The position numbers and the translations under genes are program-made. Below the pieces are notes generated by a model. That model saw only the letters and a list, made by a program, of their open reading frames with translations, did not search any database and was not told the origin of the DNA. This document shows, in pieces, positions 18,736 to 26,982 of a DNA stretch of 64,000 nt (position 1 is the stretch's first letter; every line of letters begins with the position of its first letter). Location of the stretch: positions 771,501 to 835,500 of the forward strand of contig NZ_CP084758.1 in assembly GCF_020535565.1 (NCBI RefSeq), given 5' to 3'. Source of the DNA: Shinella sp. XGS7 (lineage in GTDB: Bacteria > Pseudomonadota > Gammaproteobacteria > Burkholderiales > Burkholderiaceae_C).

Positions 18736-19662
18736 TCAGTAACCGCGCTCCCGCTTGACCCCATGGGCCGGGGGGCTTCCGGCGCGCCAGGCCCGCACAT
18801 TGGCGGCCACCAGGGCGGCGGCGCTGCGCGCATCGGTCTGGGCCGCGGTGTGCGGCAGCACGGTGATCTGCTCATGGTCCCAGAAGGCATGCTCGGGCGG
18901 CAGGGGCTCGAGCTGGAACACGTCCAGCACCGCGTGGCCCGGCCGGCCCTGGGCCAGGGCGGCCAGCAGATCGGCCTCCTGCACATGGGCGCCGCGCGCC
19001 AGGTTCACGAAACCGGCCCCGGGCTTGAAGCGGGCAAAGCGCGCCGCGTCGAAGAGCCCGCGCGTGGTCTCGGTCAGGGGCAGCAGATTGATCACGGTGT
19101 CGGCCTCGGCCAGGGCCGCGTCCAGCACCTCCAGGCCGCCGTGCAGGCAGCGCACGCCGGCCAGATCGGCCGGGCTGCGGCTGTAGCCACTCACCGCATA
19201 GCCCTGGGCCGCCAGCCCCTGGGCCACGCGGCCGCCCAGCTCGCCCAGGCCCAGCACCAGCACCCGCCACTCGGCGGCGCGCGGCTGGGCCGGCTGGCGC
19301 CACTCACGGCGGCGCTGCTGCGCCTGCACCTGGAAGAAGCCGCGGTGCAGGCCCAGCACGGCCCAGAGCGCCGTCTGGGGCATGGCCTCGTTCATGGCCG
19401 GGTCCACCATGCGCGCCAGGGGAATGCCAGTCGGCAGGGTCTCGTCCGCCAGCAGCTTCTCCACCCCGGCCCAGAGCGACTGGATGAAGCCCAGGCGCGG
19501 CAGGCCCTGCAGGGCGCCCGGCGCGGGGTTGGCCACCACGGCGATCTCCACCTCGGGCTCGGGCGCCAGCACCCAGCGCTCCTCGGGCAGGGCGGCGCCG
19601 AGCAGGGCCAGCCACTGATCGCGCTCGGCGGCAGACCAGCGCCCGCTCAGCAGAATGCTCAT
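18736..19662 (-). CDS. ghrA: Glyoxylate/hydroxypyruvate reductase A-like D-2-hydroxyacid dehydrogenase
   Basis: A 308-residue NAD(P)H-dependent reductase of the GhrA type. The Rossmann motif LGLGELGGRVAQGL is central, LPLTETTRGLFD is the family's hydride-site loop, NLARGAHVQEADLLAAL carries the substrate arginine, and VLPHTAAQT holds the catalytic histidine. It probably reduces glyoxylate or hydroxypyruvate. It ends the thiL-pgpA-pncC run, four bases from pncC, and is likely in the same operon. Confidence 0.88.
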   Translation of the reverse strand: MSILLSGRWSAAERDQWLALLGAALPEERWVLAPEPEVEIAVVANPAPGALQGLPRLGFIQSLWAGVEKLLADETLPTGIPLARMVDPAMNEAMPQTALWAVLGLHRGFFQVQAQQRRREWRQPAQPRAAEWRVLVLGLGELGGRVAQGLAAQGYAVSGYSRSPADLAGVRCLHGGLEVLDAALAEADTVINLLPLTETTRGLFDAARFARFKPGAGFVNLARGAHVQEADLLAALAQGRPGHAVLDVFQLEPLPPEHAFWDHEQITVLPHTAAQTDARSAAALVAANVRAWRAGSPPAHGVKRERGY

Positions 19663-19666
19663 GGGC

Positions 19667-20167
19667 TCAGGCTTCCTTGTCTTCCAGGGCCTCGCACAAG
19701 GCCATCAGGCCCGAGCGCAGGGTGGCGATGCGCACCGCATGGCGGTCACCGGGGAAATGCTCCTGCCAGACCTTGGGCGGCTCGCAGCCATGAGCCAGGG
19801 CCAGCCAGACCGTGCCCACCGGCTTCTCGGCGCTGCCGCCGCTGGGGCCGGCCACGCCGGTGACGGCCAGGGCCCAGTCCAGCGGCGCATGGGCCAGCAG
19901 GCCGCGCGCCATATGCAGGGCCACCTCGCCGCTGACCGCGCCATGCAGATCAATCAGGGCCGGCGGCACGCCCAACAGCTCGGTCTTGGCCTGGTTGCTG
20001 TAGCTCACCACGCCGCGCTCGAACCACTGGCTGGAGCCCGAGAGGCTGGTGCAGGCCGCGGCGATCATGCCGCCGGTGCAGCTCTCCGCCGTGCCCATGC
20101 GCTCGCGGCGCTGGATCAGGGCGACCGCGATGCGGTCGATCAGCTCATGTTCTTCGGGAAACAGCAT
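19667..20167 (-). CDS. pncC: CinA C-terminal domain protein, nicotinamide-nucleotide amidase
   Basis: A 166-residue stand-alone CinA C-terminal domain that deamidates NMN to NaMN in NAD recycling. Recognisable motifs are GTAESCTGGMIA (active-site Ser/Thr region), SYSNQAKTELLGV and AVTGVAGPSGGSAEKPVGTVW. The ATG at 20167 is chosen because the protein then begins MLFPEEHELIDRIA as in homologues; the longer open frame upstream belongs to pgpA in another frame. It is seven bases downstream of pgpA. Confidence 0.93.
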   Translation of the reverse strand: MLFPEEHELIDRIAVALIQRRERMGTAESCTGGMIAAACTSLSGSSQWFERGVVSYSNQAKTELLGVPPALIDLHGAVSGEVALHMARGLLAHAPLDWALAVTGVAGPSGGSAEKPVGTVWLALAHGCEPPKVWQEHFPGDRHAVRIATLRSGLMALCEALEDKEA

Positions 20168-20174
20168 GGCTCGC

Positions 20175-20771
20175 TCACCCCACAAGACTGCGCCACAAGG
20201 CGATGACCAGAAGCGTACATCCGGCCGCCACGAAATCGTCGAAGAGGATGCCGAAGCCCTGGGCCCAGCCCACGGTCCGGCCGCGCTCGCCTTTGAACAG
20301 GCCGTCGGCCCAGCGCACCGGGCCCGGCTTGGCGGCGTCGAAGAAGCGGAACAGGGCAAAGGCCACGGCCTGGCCCCAGAAGCCCGCGGGCATGACCAGC
20401 CACAGCACCGCCCAGAAGGCCAGCACCTCGTCCCAGACGATGGCGCCCGGGTCGGGCGTGCGCAGATGGCGCGCCGTCACGGTGCAGGCCCACCAGCCGA
20501 CCAGGGTGCCGCCGCCGATCAGCCAGCCCCACTGCGCATCGCTGAGCCAGAGATCCAGCACCAGAAAGGCCGCCCAGGCCCAGAGCGTGCCCACCGTGCC
20601 CGGCGCCTTGGGCGCCAGGCCGCTGCCAAAACCCAGGGCGATCCAGTGCGCCGGATGGCGCAGCATGAAGCCGGCCGTGGCGCGGCGCGGGGCCAGGTCT
20701 TGCTCGAGCTCACCGGCCTGCGCTTCGACGGCCGGCCTGTCGGTGTCCGTGCTGCTGCTGCTCATCGTCAT
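20175..20771 (-). CDS. pgpA: Phosphatidylglycerophosphatase A
   Basis: A 198-residue inner-membrane phosphatase making phosphatidylglycerol from its phosphate. The family opening HWIALGFGSGLAPKAPGTVGT is intact, followed by three or four hydrophobic helices and the conserved VWDEVLAFW acidic motif. The start overlaps the thiL stop (TGATG at 20771); a second ATG two codons in is equally possible. The thiL-pgpA-pncC order is typical of beta- and gammaproteobacteria. Confidence 0.93.
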   Translation of the reverse strand: MTMSSSSTDTDRPAVEAQAGELEQDLAPRRATAGFMLRHPAHWIALGFGSGLAPKAPGTVGTLWAWAAFLVLDLWLSDAQWGWLIGGGTLVGWWACTVTARHLRTPDPGAIVWDEVLAFWAVLWLVMPAGFWGQAVAFALFRFFDAAKPGPVRWADGLFKGERGRTVGWAQGFGILFDDFVAAGCTLLVIALWRSLVG

Positions 20772-21736
20772 CAGGCCTTGAAATGGTCGAAGGAGGCCAC
20801 GCGCCAGGCTATGGGCTGGCCCTGGGCATCGAGCAGGCGCAGGCCCGGCTCGGCCTCCAGCCGGCCCACGCACGTGACCGGCGTGGCGCTGGCCGCGCTG
20901 GCCGCCTGCACCGCGGCGCGGGCCGCGGGCGGGGCGCTGAAGATGAGCTCGTAGTCATCGCCGCCGGAGAGGGTGCACAGGCGCTGCAGTTCCGGTGCCT
21001 GGCGCGCCAGGGCCGGACCGCGTGGCAGGGCATCGGCCTGCACCGTGGCGCCCAGGCCGGAGCGCGCCAGCACATGGCCCAGATCGCCCACAAAACCGTC
21101 CGACACATCGATGGCGCTGTGCGCCAGGCCGCGCAAGGCCTGGCCCAGGACCACGCGGGGCTGGGGGCATTCCATGGCGCGACGGGCGGTCTCGAAGTCC
21201 TCGCCACTGAGCGAGACGCTGCCGCGGAAGGCCTCCAGGGCCAGGCGTGCATCGCCCAGGCTGCCCGAGACATAGAGATCGTCGCCCGCCCGCGCGCCGC
21301 TGCGCAGCAGGGCCTGGCCGGCCGGGGCCTCGCCCATCACGGTGATGCAGATGTTCAGCGGGCCGGCCGTGGTGTCACCACCCACCAGGGCGATGCCATG
21401 GGCCTGGGCCAGGGCCAGCAGGCCGTTGGCAAAACCCTCCAGCCAGGCCGCGTCGGCGCGCGGCAGGGCCAGGGCCAGGGTGAAGGCGCGCGGCGTGGCG
21501 CCGCAGGCGGCCAGGTCCGAGAGATTCACCGCCAGGGCCTTGTGGCCCAGGCGCTCGGGCGCCACGGTGGACAGGAAGTGCCGGCCCTCGACCAGCATAT
21601 CGCTGGACACCAGCCACTGCGCGCCCGGCGTGGCGCTGAGCACCGCACAGTCGTCGCCGATGCCCACCGGCACCGCCGCGGCCGGCGCCTGGCTGCGGCT
21701 CTGGAAAAAACGCTGGATCAGCTCGAATTCACCCAT
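20771..21736 (-). CDS. thiL: Thiamine-monophosphate kinase
   Basis: A 321-residue kinase converting thiamine monophosphate to the active diphosphate. It begins MGEFELIQRFF, with the metal and ATP-binding motif VGIGDDCAVL, SSDMLVEGRHF, and LVGGDTTAGP. Length and order of motifs are normal. The ATG at 21736 is the only start that gives the family N-terminus. It heads the thiL-pgpA-pncC-ghrA run. No TPP riboswitch motif was seen upstream. Confidence 0.95.
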   Translation of the reverse strand: MGEFELIQRFFQSRSQAPAAAVPVGIGDDCAVLSATPGAQWLVSSDMLVEGRHFLSTVAPERLGHKALAVNLSDLAACGATPRAFTLALALPRADAAWLEGFANGLLALAQAHGIALVGGDTTAGPLNICITVMGEAPAGQALLRSGARAGDDLYVSGSLGDARLALEAFRGSVSLSGEDFETARRAMECPQPRVVLGQALRGLAHSAIDVSDGFVGDLGHVLARSGLGATVQADALPRGPALARQAPELQRLCTLSGGDDYELIFSAPPAARAAVQAASAASATPVTCVGRLEAEPGLRLLDAQGQPIAWRVASFDHFKA

Positions 21737-21777
21737 GGGCCGGATTGTCTCAGCCCCGGGGATGGAATCCGGCCGTC

Positions 21778-22203
21778 TCAGGCCGGGCGCGGCGCGGCGG
21801 GCTGGGCCTGGCGCGCCACGCGCTCCAGCGCGGGATCCAGGCAGGCCCAGGCCGGCGCGCTGTCGGCCCAGACATTGGCGCTGGGGCGCACGGACGAGGG
21901 CTCGTCCAGATTGCCCAGGCGCACGGCGCGGAACTGCGGCCGCAGCGAGGAGCGCGCGAAGAGATGCGTGCCGCAGCGCGGGCAGAACTGGCGCGTGACC
22001 TCGCTGCCGCTGTCGGCGGTGGTGCTGTGCTCGGCCAGCTCGCCGCTCACGCTCAGGCCCTCGGCCGCCACCAGCAGGCTGACGGTGCCGTTGGCCGCCA
22101 GATGCTGGCAGTCGCGACACCAGCAGACGCGCGAGGCGATGGGTTCGCTGCTGAGGGTGAAGCTCACGCTGCCGCAGAGGCAGCGACCGGTTCTTGATGT
22201 CAT
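21778..22203 (-). CDS. GFA-domain (Mss4-like) zinc protein
   Basis: A 141-residue protein of the glutathione-dependent formaldehyde-activating enzyme/centromere protein V family. It shows CLCGSVSF near the start, CWCRDCQ and the CPRCGTHLF motif, supplying the cysteines for two zinc sites. Substrates of this family are mostly unknown. The start is taken as ATG 22203 with AGGAG upstream; an in-frame GTG three codons earlier is weaker. It is a single gene with 40-80 bp gaps on both sides. Confidence 0.85.
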   Translation of the reverse strand: MTSRTGRCLCGSVSFTLSSEPIASRVCWCRDCQHLAANGTVSLLVAAEGLSVSGELAEHSTTADSGSEVTRQFCPRCGTHLFARSSLRPQFRAVRLGNLDEPSSVRPSANVWADSAPAWACLDPALERVARQAQPAAPRPA

Positions 22204-22284
22204 GGCGGGCACTCCTGTTGCCGGGAGAAGGGGTGGCTGGAATTACAGCACCCGCGCATGAAGAGGGTCTGAGTCCGGTCGCCC

Positions 22285-22878
22285 TCAGGCCTGCACCGCC
22301 TCCCAGACATATTCCTCATCATCCATGGCCACGCCACGGATCACATCGTTGCCGGGCAGGATGCGATGCAGGCGAAAGCCGATCTTGCGCAGCACACGGC
22401 CCGAGGCGTGGTTGCCCACGGTCACGGTGGCGGCGCAGCGCCGCACGCCGCAGGCGGCCAGATGGGCCAGGGCCGCGGCGGCGGCCTCGCTGGCATAGCC
22501 CAGGCCCCAGAAGGGGCTGAAGAAGTAGAAGCCCAGATTGCTGGCCAGCAGGGTGCTGCCGCCCTCGTCGTCCTCGGCCGCGAGCACCTCGGCATCGACA
22601 CGGCCGATCAGGGCGCCATCGTGCTGACGGCGCACCGCCCAGGTGGGCCAGGCATGCAGGCCGTCGGGCGCGCGGTAGCCCCGCTGCGCCAGCGCCAGCC
22701 AGTGCCGGCTCAGGCTCTCCAGGCTGGCAGGCCGGTCCATGGAGATCCATTGGTACAGGGCCTCGTCGCCGAGCAGGGCGAGATGGAAGGCCTCGGCATG
22801 GCCCGCGTTCTGGGGCTCCAGCGCGAGCCGGGGCGTAATCAGGGGGGCAGCGAGTCGGACGGCGGTGTCGGGGTGCAT
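22285..22878 (-). CDS. GNAT-family N-acetyltransferase (RimJ/RimL-like)
   Basis: A 197-residue acetyltransferase with TPRLALEPQNAGHAEAFHLAL at the start, ALIGRVDAEVL in the central beta-strand, GLGYASEAAAAALAHLA as the acetyl-CoA pyrophosphate-binding loop and helix, and the GNHASGRVLRKIGFRLHR motif of the RimJ/RimL group. The ATG at 22878 gives the family start. Likely an amino-terminal or small-molecule acetylase; target unknown. Confidence 0.85.
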   Translation of the reverse strand: MHPDTAVRLAAPLITPRLALEPQNAGHAEAFHLALLGDEALYQWISMDRPASLESLSRHWLALAQRGYRAPDGLHAWPTWAVRRQHDGALIGRVDAEVLAAEDDEGGSTLLASNLGFYFFSPFWGLGYASEAAAAALAHLAACGVRRCAATVTVGNHASGRVLRKIGFRLHRILPGNDVIRGVAMDDEEYVWEAVQA

Positions 22879-22990
22879 CGGCAGGATGGGGCGGGCACGG
22901 GCCGCGCTTGCGGATGGAGCCCGACTGTAAGCCCCTGGCCATGCGGCCCCTAAGATGCCAGGCCCGATATCAGCCCCCCTTGAGCGGCCC

Positions 22991-23476
22991 ATGCTTCTGA
23001 AGTTCAGTCATATCGACGTGCTGGTCCACGAGCTGGAGGCCGCCTGCGCCTACTACCGCGATCTCTTCGCCGCCGAGGTCTCCGCCACCCAGATCTGGGA
23101 ACGCGACGGCCTGCATGTGCGCTACGCCATCGTGCGCCTGCCCGAGGCCGGGGGCCGGCGCGAGCGTTTCATGCTGGTCCAGCCCATCGCCGGCAATCTG
23201 CGCGAGCTGCTGGAGCGCCAGGGCGAGGGCTGCATCTACCGCCACTGCTACAGCACGCCCGATATCGAGCTGGCCTACGACACCCTGCTGGCCCGCGGCG
23301 TGCAGCCCGAGGACGAGCTGGGCCGGCCGCTGGCGCGCGAACGCCTGAGCACGCCCAGCGGCGCGCGCATCCTCTGGCTGCCCAAGCGCTTCGGGCAGTT
23401 CTCCATCGAGCTGCTGCAGGAGGATGAACTGGAGCGCTTCATCGCCCAGGCCTTTGGCGAGACCGGCCACGCCTGA
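22991..23476 (+). CDS. VOC-family (glyoxalase/bleomycin-resistance fold) protein
   Basis: A 161-residue protein with two beta-alpha-beta-beta-beta units. It begins MLLKFSHIDVLVHELEAACAYYRDLF, the classic opening with a metal-ligand His (SHIDV), and ends with QFSIELLQ, where the second-module glutamate sits. Such proteins bind divalent metal and act as isomerases, dioxygenases or binding proteins; the substrate is not evident. Start ATG 22991 is chosen by the fold; the frame is open 12 codons further. Confidence 0.8.
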   Translation: MLLKFSHIDVLVHELEAACAYYRDLFAAEVSATQIWERDGLHVRYAIVRLPEAGGRRERFMLVQPIAGNLRELLERQGEGCIYRHCYSTPDIELAYDTLLARGVQPEDELGRPLARERLSTPSGARILWLPKRFGQFSIELLQEDELERFIAQAFGETGHA

Positions 23477-23498
23477 GACGGGGTGGGGCCCGCCAGCC

Positions 23499-23882
23499 TC
23501 AGGCCTTGCTGCGGTTCAAGGCAATGGCGGCCCGGATCAGGGCCGTGAAGGCCGCCTCGTCGAGGGGCGCGCCTTCCGCAAAGTCGATGGCGCGCCGCAC
23601 CTTGCCCTCCAGGCTGGCGTTGAACAGGCCCTTGGGGTCGGGCAGGGACGCGCCCTGGGGAAAGGTCAGCTTGACCGCCTTCTTGTAGCTCTCGCCGGTG
23701 CAGAGGATGCCGGCGCAGGACCAGACCGGCACGTTCCACTTCCACTCCTCCAGCACGGCCGGATCGGCCGCAAGGATCAGGGCGCGCAGCCGAGCCAGCA
23801 GAGCGCCGCGCCAGTCGGCCAGCTCGGCCAGGCGCTGATCGATCTGCAGGGCGACGGCATCACGACCGGGTGTGACGGGCAT
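23499..23882 (-). CDS. DUF1801-type small protein (YdhG-like)
   Basis: A 127-residue cytoplasmic protein with the family pattern LILAADPAVLEEWKWNVPVWSCAGILCTGESYKKAVKLTF, in which a helix of an acidic residue and Trp is followed by small strands and a Lys-rich turn. The fold resembles frataxin-like/DUF1801 proteins, for which no reaction is established. It is followed, in the same direction, by an ABM-like gene upstream (gap 18 bp), so the pair may be co-transcribed. Confidence 0.75.
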   Translation of the reverse strand: MPVTPGRDAVALQIDQRLAELADWRGALLARLRALILAADPAVLEEWKWNVPVWSCAGILCTGESYKKAVKLTFPQGASLPDPKGLFNASLEGKVRRAIDFAEGAPLDEAAFTALIRAAIALNRSKA

Positions 23883-23900
23883 GGCGCACTCCCTGCGGGT

Positions 23901-24251
23901 TCAGGCCGCGACGGCCTTGGGACGGATGGCGTGGCCGGCCAGGGGGTGGTCCGGCAGGCCGCCATCGCCATAGCTGGCCAGCACCTGGGCCACCAGCACC
24001 TGGTAGCCCTTGAGCCAGCGCGCCTGGGCCTGCTTGGCGCGCAGATGGGCAGGGTGCTGCATCAGGGCCTGCAGAGCTTCCATGGAGGCCCAGTAATAGA
24101 CATTGCTGATCCGGCCGCGCGCCGGGTCTTCCCAGCTCTCCTCGCCCAGATAGCCGGGAATGGCGCGCGCCGCCTCGGCGATCGAGGCATCCAGGGCGTG
24201 AAACTCGGCGTCGTACTCGCCAGGGGCGAAGATGAAGGTGGAGCTGTACAT
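23901..24251 (-). CDS. Antibiotic-biosynthesis-monooxygenase-like (ABM fold) protein
   Basis: A 116-residue dimeric ferredoxin-like fold protein with strands around MYSSTFIFAPG, GYLGEESWEDP and ISNVYYWASMEALQAL. This is the DUF4188/ABM-type pattern with a Tyr-Tyr-Trp strand and a helix of hydrophobic contacts. Such proteins are heme-degrading enzymes, monooxygenases or of unknown function. The ATG at 24251 is chosen because the first strand begins there. Confidence 0.7.
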   Translation of the reverse strand: MYSSTFIFAPGEYDAEFHALDASIAEAARAIPGYLGEESWEDPARGRISNVYYWASMEALQALMQHPAHLRAKQAQARWLKGYQVLVAQVLASYGDGGLPDHPLAGHAIRPKAVAA

Positions 24252-24273
24252 GGGCGTGAAGACCTGAGCTGAA

Positions 24274-24882
24274 TCAGTCGGCAGGCAAGACCTGGACCCG
24301 GGGCCAGCGTTCAGCATAGCGCTTGCTGGCCACGCGCCGGGCATAGGTCGCCAGACTCACCCGGCGCGGGTTGCGCCGCACCCGCATTGCGAAGAGATCG
24401 TCCAGGCCCAGGGGGGCGATCACCTGCAGGGTCCCATCGGCCGCCAGGCGCAGGCCCACGGCCGTGGCGTACTCGGGCCAGCTGGCCACCGCCTCTTCCA
24501 GCGAGCCCAGCGGCGCCACCGCATGGCCGAAGCAGTCCTCGAACCAGAGGTGCACCGCGGCCTGGTTGGTCAGCTCCCAGGGCAGGCCGGGCCGGCGGGC
24601 CTGGAGCCGCGCCTGCAGCTGCGCATCGCGCGCCTGGGCCCGCGCCAGCTGCTCGGCCGCCGGCCCCGGCGCCAGGGGCTCGAAGACCGCCACATCCACA
24701 TCGCTGAGCGCCGAGGGCTGGGCATGGCCATGCAGCGCGTCCCAGACCAGATTGCGGATGGCACCCGCGCCTATGCACCAGTCGCCCAGGCCCAGCTCGC
24801 GCACCGCAGCCAGGGCCTCCATCAGCCAGGGGCTGCGGCGGGCGAGGGTGATGAGGGTGGCGTGCTGCTGGGCGGGATTCAT
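24274..24882 (-). CDS. Nucleotidyltransferase-like protein (DUF925 / NTP_transf_6)
   Basis: A 202-residue protein. WCIGAGAIRNLVWDALHGH carries the nucleotide-binding glycine motif and SDVDVAVFEP the paired metal-binding acids of the polymerase-beta superfamily. The later DDLFAMRVRRNPRR and YARRVASKRYAERWPRV are typical of this COG3575 family. Biochemical role unknown. ATG 24882 is the start of similarity; the frame is open 53 codons further. Confidence 0.8.
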   Translation of the reverse strand: MNPAQQHATLITLARRSPWLMEALAAVRELGLGDWCIGAGAIRNLVWDALHGHAQPSALSDVDVAVFEPLAPGPAAEQLARAQARDAQLQARLQARRPGLPWELTNQAAVHLWFEDCFGHAVAPLGSLEEAVASWPEYATAVGLRLAADGTLQVIAPLGLDDLFAMRVRRNPRRVSLATYARRVASKRYAERWPRVQVLPAD

Positions 24883-25027
24883 GGCGGGGCCATTCTCGCC
24901 ATACGGCAAGCCCGAGGCGCCACACAAAGCCCCGGACACCCCTTCAGATCGCCAAGCGACGACACTAGAGCCCTGCCCGCCCACGCGGGCCGTCCTTCCA
25001 ACATCTCCGATTGTTCGCCGTCCGATC

Positions 25028-26398
25028 TTGAAGTCCGCCACCGCCGCTCACCCGCTTCCCGCCCTCACCGCCGCCCAGGCCGCCGCGCCCCTGGTGGCCG
25101 CCCTGCCCAACGGCCTGCGCGTGCTGGCCATTCCCATGCCCTGGCGGGCCACGGTCTCGCTGAGCGTGTTCGTGCGCACGGGCAGCCTGCACGAGACGTC
25201 GGCGCGGCTCAATGGCATCAGCCATGTGGTGGAGCACATGGCCTTCAAGGGCACGGCCACGCGCGACTGCCAGCGCATCAATCTGGATGCCGAGGCCCTG
25301 GGCGCGGACATGAACGCCCACACCGACAAGGACCACACGGCCTTCCACCTGGAAGGCCTGCCCGAGGACCTGCCGGCCTTTGTGGACCTGCTGGCCGATA
25401 TCGTGCTCAACCCCAGCTTCCCCGAGGAGGAGCTGGAGCGCGAGCGCGGCGTGATCACCCAGGAGTTCAGCGAGTACGAGGACGACCCGGTCTCCCAGGC
25501 CTTCCAGCTCTTCGACCGCGCCTGCTTCGGCGCCCGCCATCCGGCGGGGCGGCCCATCATCGGCACGCGGGCCAATATCCAGCGCTTCTCGCGCGCCGAT
25601 CTGCTGGGCTATGTGCAGCGCCAGTACAGCGCCAGCAATGTGGTGGTGGCCTTGGCCGGCCCGCTGGACGAGCGCGATTTCGAGCGTCGCCTGCTGCCCC
25701 TGGTGAGCGCGGCCTTCGGCGCCATGCCTACGGGCCAGCCCAACACCATCGACCACCCCGCCTGGCAGGGCGGCCTGCGCCAGCGCCGTCTGGCCGGCAG
25801 CGGCCAGTGCCAGCTGGTGATGGGCTTTGCCGCCCCGCGCCTGAGCGAGGACGAGTCCCACCTGCCCCATGTGCTGGCCGCCGCCCTGCTGGGCGAGGGC
25901 ATGAGTTCGCCCCTGCTGGACGAGATCCGCGAGCGCCGCGGCCTAGCCTACCAGGTGGGCTGCGTGGCCGACATCCTGCCCCATGCGGGCCAGTTCGTGA
26001 TCGACGCCGCCACCGCCCCGGCCCAGGGCCTGGAGCTGATCGAGGCGGTGGAGGCCCTGCTGCGCCGCCTGGCCGAGGCCGCGCGCCCCGACCCCGTGGC
26101 CCTGGAGCGGGCGCGCCGCCAGCTGGCACTGAGGGCTCTGCGCGCCCTGGAGCAGCCTGCCCGGCGCATGGAGGCCGCGGCCCTGGACCTGTTCAGCTTC
26201 GGCCGCCTGCGCCGCCCGCAGGACTGGCTGGAGCGCCTGCAGAGCGTGAGCGCGGCCGAGGTGCAGGCGGTGTTTGCCGGCCTGCATGGCGGCGGTCCGG
26301 CCACCCAGCCCGCCGCCGTGGCCCTGGCTGGCAGCGTGCCCACCCGGCTGCGCGAGCGCGCGGCCGAGCTGTTCCGCCTGGACGCGCAGGCCGCATGA
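25028..26398 (+). CDS. M16-family zinc metallopeptidase (insulinase/processing peptidase type)
   Basis: A 456-residue single-unit M16 peptidase. The inverted zinc motif HVVEH is at about 66-70 (GISHVVEHMAFKGT), and the downstream glutamate ligand is in ELERERGVITQEFSEYEDDP. The second half has the GEGMSSPLLDEIRERRGLAYQVG motif. No signal peptide is evident, so it may act in the cytoplasm. The reading frame has no ATG before the conserved domain except far upstream, so TTG at 25028 (12 codons before the domain) is the likely start. The stop overlaps the following ATPase gene (ATGA), implying coupled translation. Confidence 0.85.
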   Translation: MKSATAAHPLPALTAAQAAAPLVAALPNGLRVLAIPMPWRATVSLSVFVRTGSLHETSARLNGISHVVEHMAFKGTATRDCQRINLDAEALGADMNAHTDKDHTAFHLEGLPEDLPAFVDLLADIVLNPSFPEEELERERGVITQEFSEYEDDPVSQAFQLFDRACFGARHPAGRPIIGTRANIQRFSRADLLGYVQRQYSASNVVVALAGPLDERDFERRLLPLVSAAFGAMPTGQPNTIDHPAWQGGLRQRRLAGSGQCQLVMGFAAPRLSEDESHLPHVLAAALLGEGMSSPLLDEIRERRGLAYQVGCVADILPHAGQFVIDAATAPAQGLELIEAVEALLRRLAEAARPDPVALERARRQLALRALRALEQPARRMEAAALDLFSFGRLRRPQDWLERLQSVSAAEVQAVFAGLHGGGPATQPAAVALAGSVPTRLRERAAELFRLDAQAA

Positions 26399-26979
26399 GC
26401 GACGCCCCCCTGCTGCAGCTCAGCGCCCTGACGGTGCCCGGCAGCCGCTGCGGCCCGCTCGACCTGGCACTGCGCCCCGGCCTGAGCCTGGTGAGCGGCG
26501 GCGAGGGCTGCGGCAAGAGCCGCCTGCTGCGCCTGCTGGCCGAGGCCGCCGCAGCCCAGGGCCTGAGCCACTGCCTGCCCCAGCCCCTGGACCCGGCACA
26601 GGACGAAACCCTGGCCCGCGACTGGCTGGCGGCGCAGCAGTCTGCGCACGGCCCCCATTGGCGGGAGCCGCTGGCGGGCGAGCTGGTCCAGGCCCTGGCG
26701 CTGGATGAACACCTGGACAAGCGCCTCTTCATGCTCTCGGCCGGCAGCCGGCGCAAGCTGGGCCTGGTGGCGGCAGCAGCCAGCGATGCGCGGCTGACCC
26801 TGCTGGACCAGCCCTATGCCGCCCTGGACGCGCGCTCGGCCCGCCTGCTCAGCGAGCTGCTGGCGGAGGCCGCGCAAGACCCGCACCGCGCCTGGGTGTT
26901 GGCCGACTACGCCCTGCCCGCGGCCTTGCAGGATCTGGCCCTGGCCGCCCGCATCAGCCTGGGGGGCGAGGACGGGTAG
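26395..26979 (+). CDS. Small ABC-type ATPase with degenerate Walker B motif
   Basis: A 194-residue stand-alone ATPase domain, shorter than usual ABC subunits and close to CcmA in size. Walker A is GGEGCGKS (35-42), the signature is LSAGS (114-118), and Walker B is LTLLDQP (134-140). In Walker B the catalytic glutamate that should follow the aspartate is glutamine (Gln139), a change that normally blocks ATP hydrolysis. No permease gene is adjacent. It is coupled to the M16 peptidase gene by an ATGA overlap, so a joint function is likely but unknown. Not enough is conserved to call it ccmA. Confidence 0.75.
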   Translation: MSDAPLLQLSALTVPGSRCGPLDLALRPGLSLVSGGEGCGKSRLLRLLAEAAAAQGLSHCLPQPLDPAQDETLARDWLAAQQSAHGPHWREPLAGELVQALALDEHLDKRLFMLSAGSRRKLGLVAAAASDARLTLLDQPYAALDARSARLLSELLAEAAQDPHRAWVLADYALPAALQDLALAARISLGGEDG

Positions 26980-26982
26980 CGT

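Noticed and set aside
21737-21777. TPP riboswitch before thiL
   Set aside because: The gap is only 41 bases and lacks the thi-box wording.
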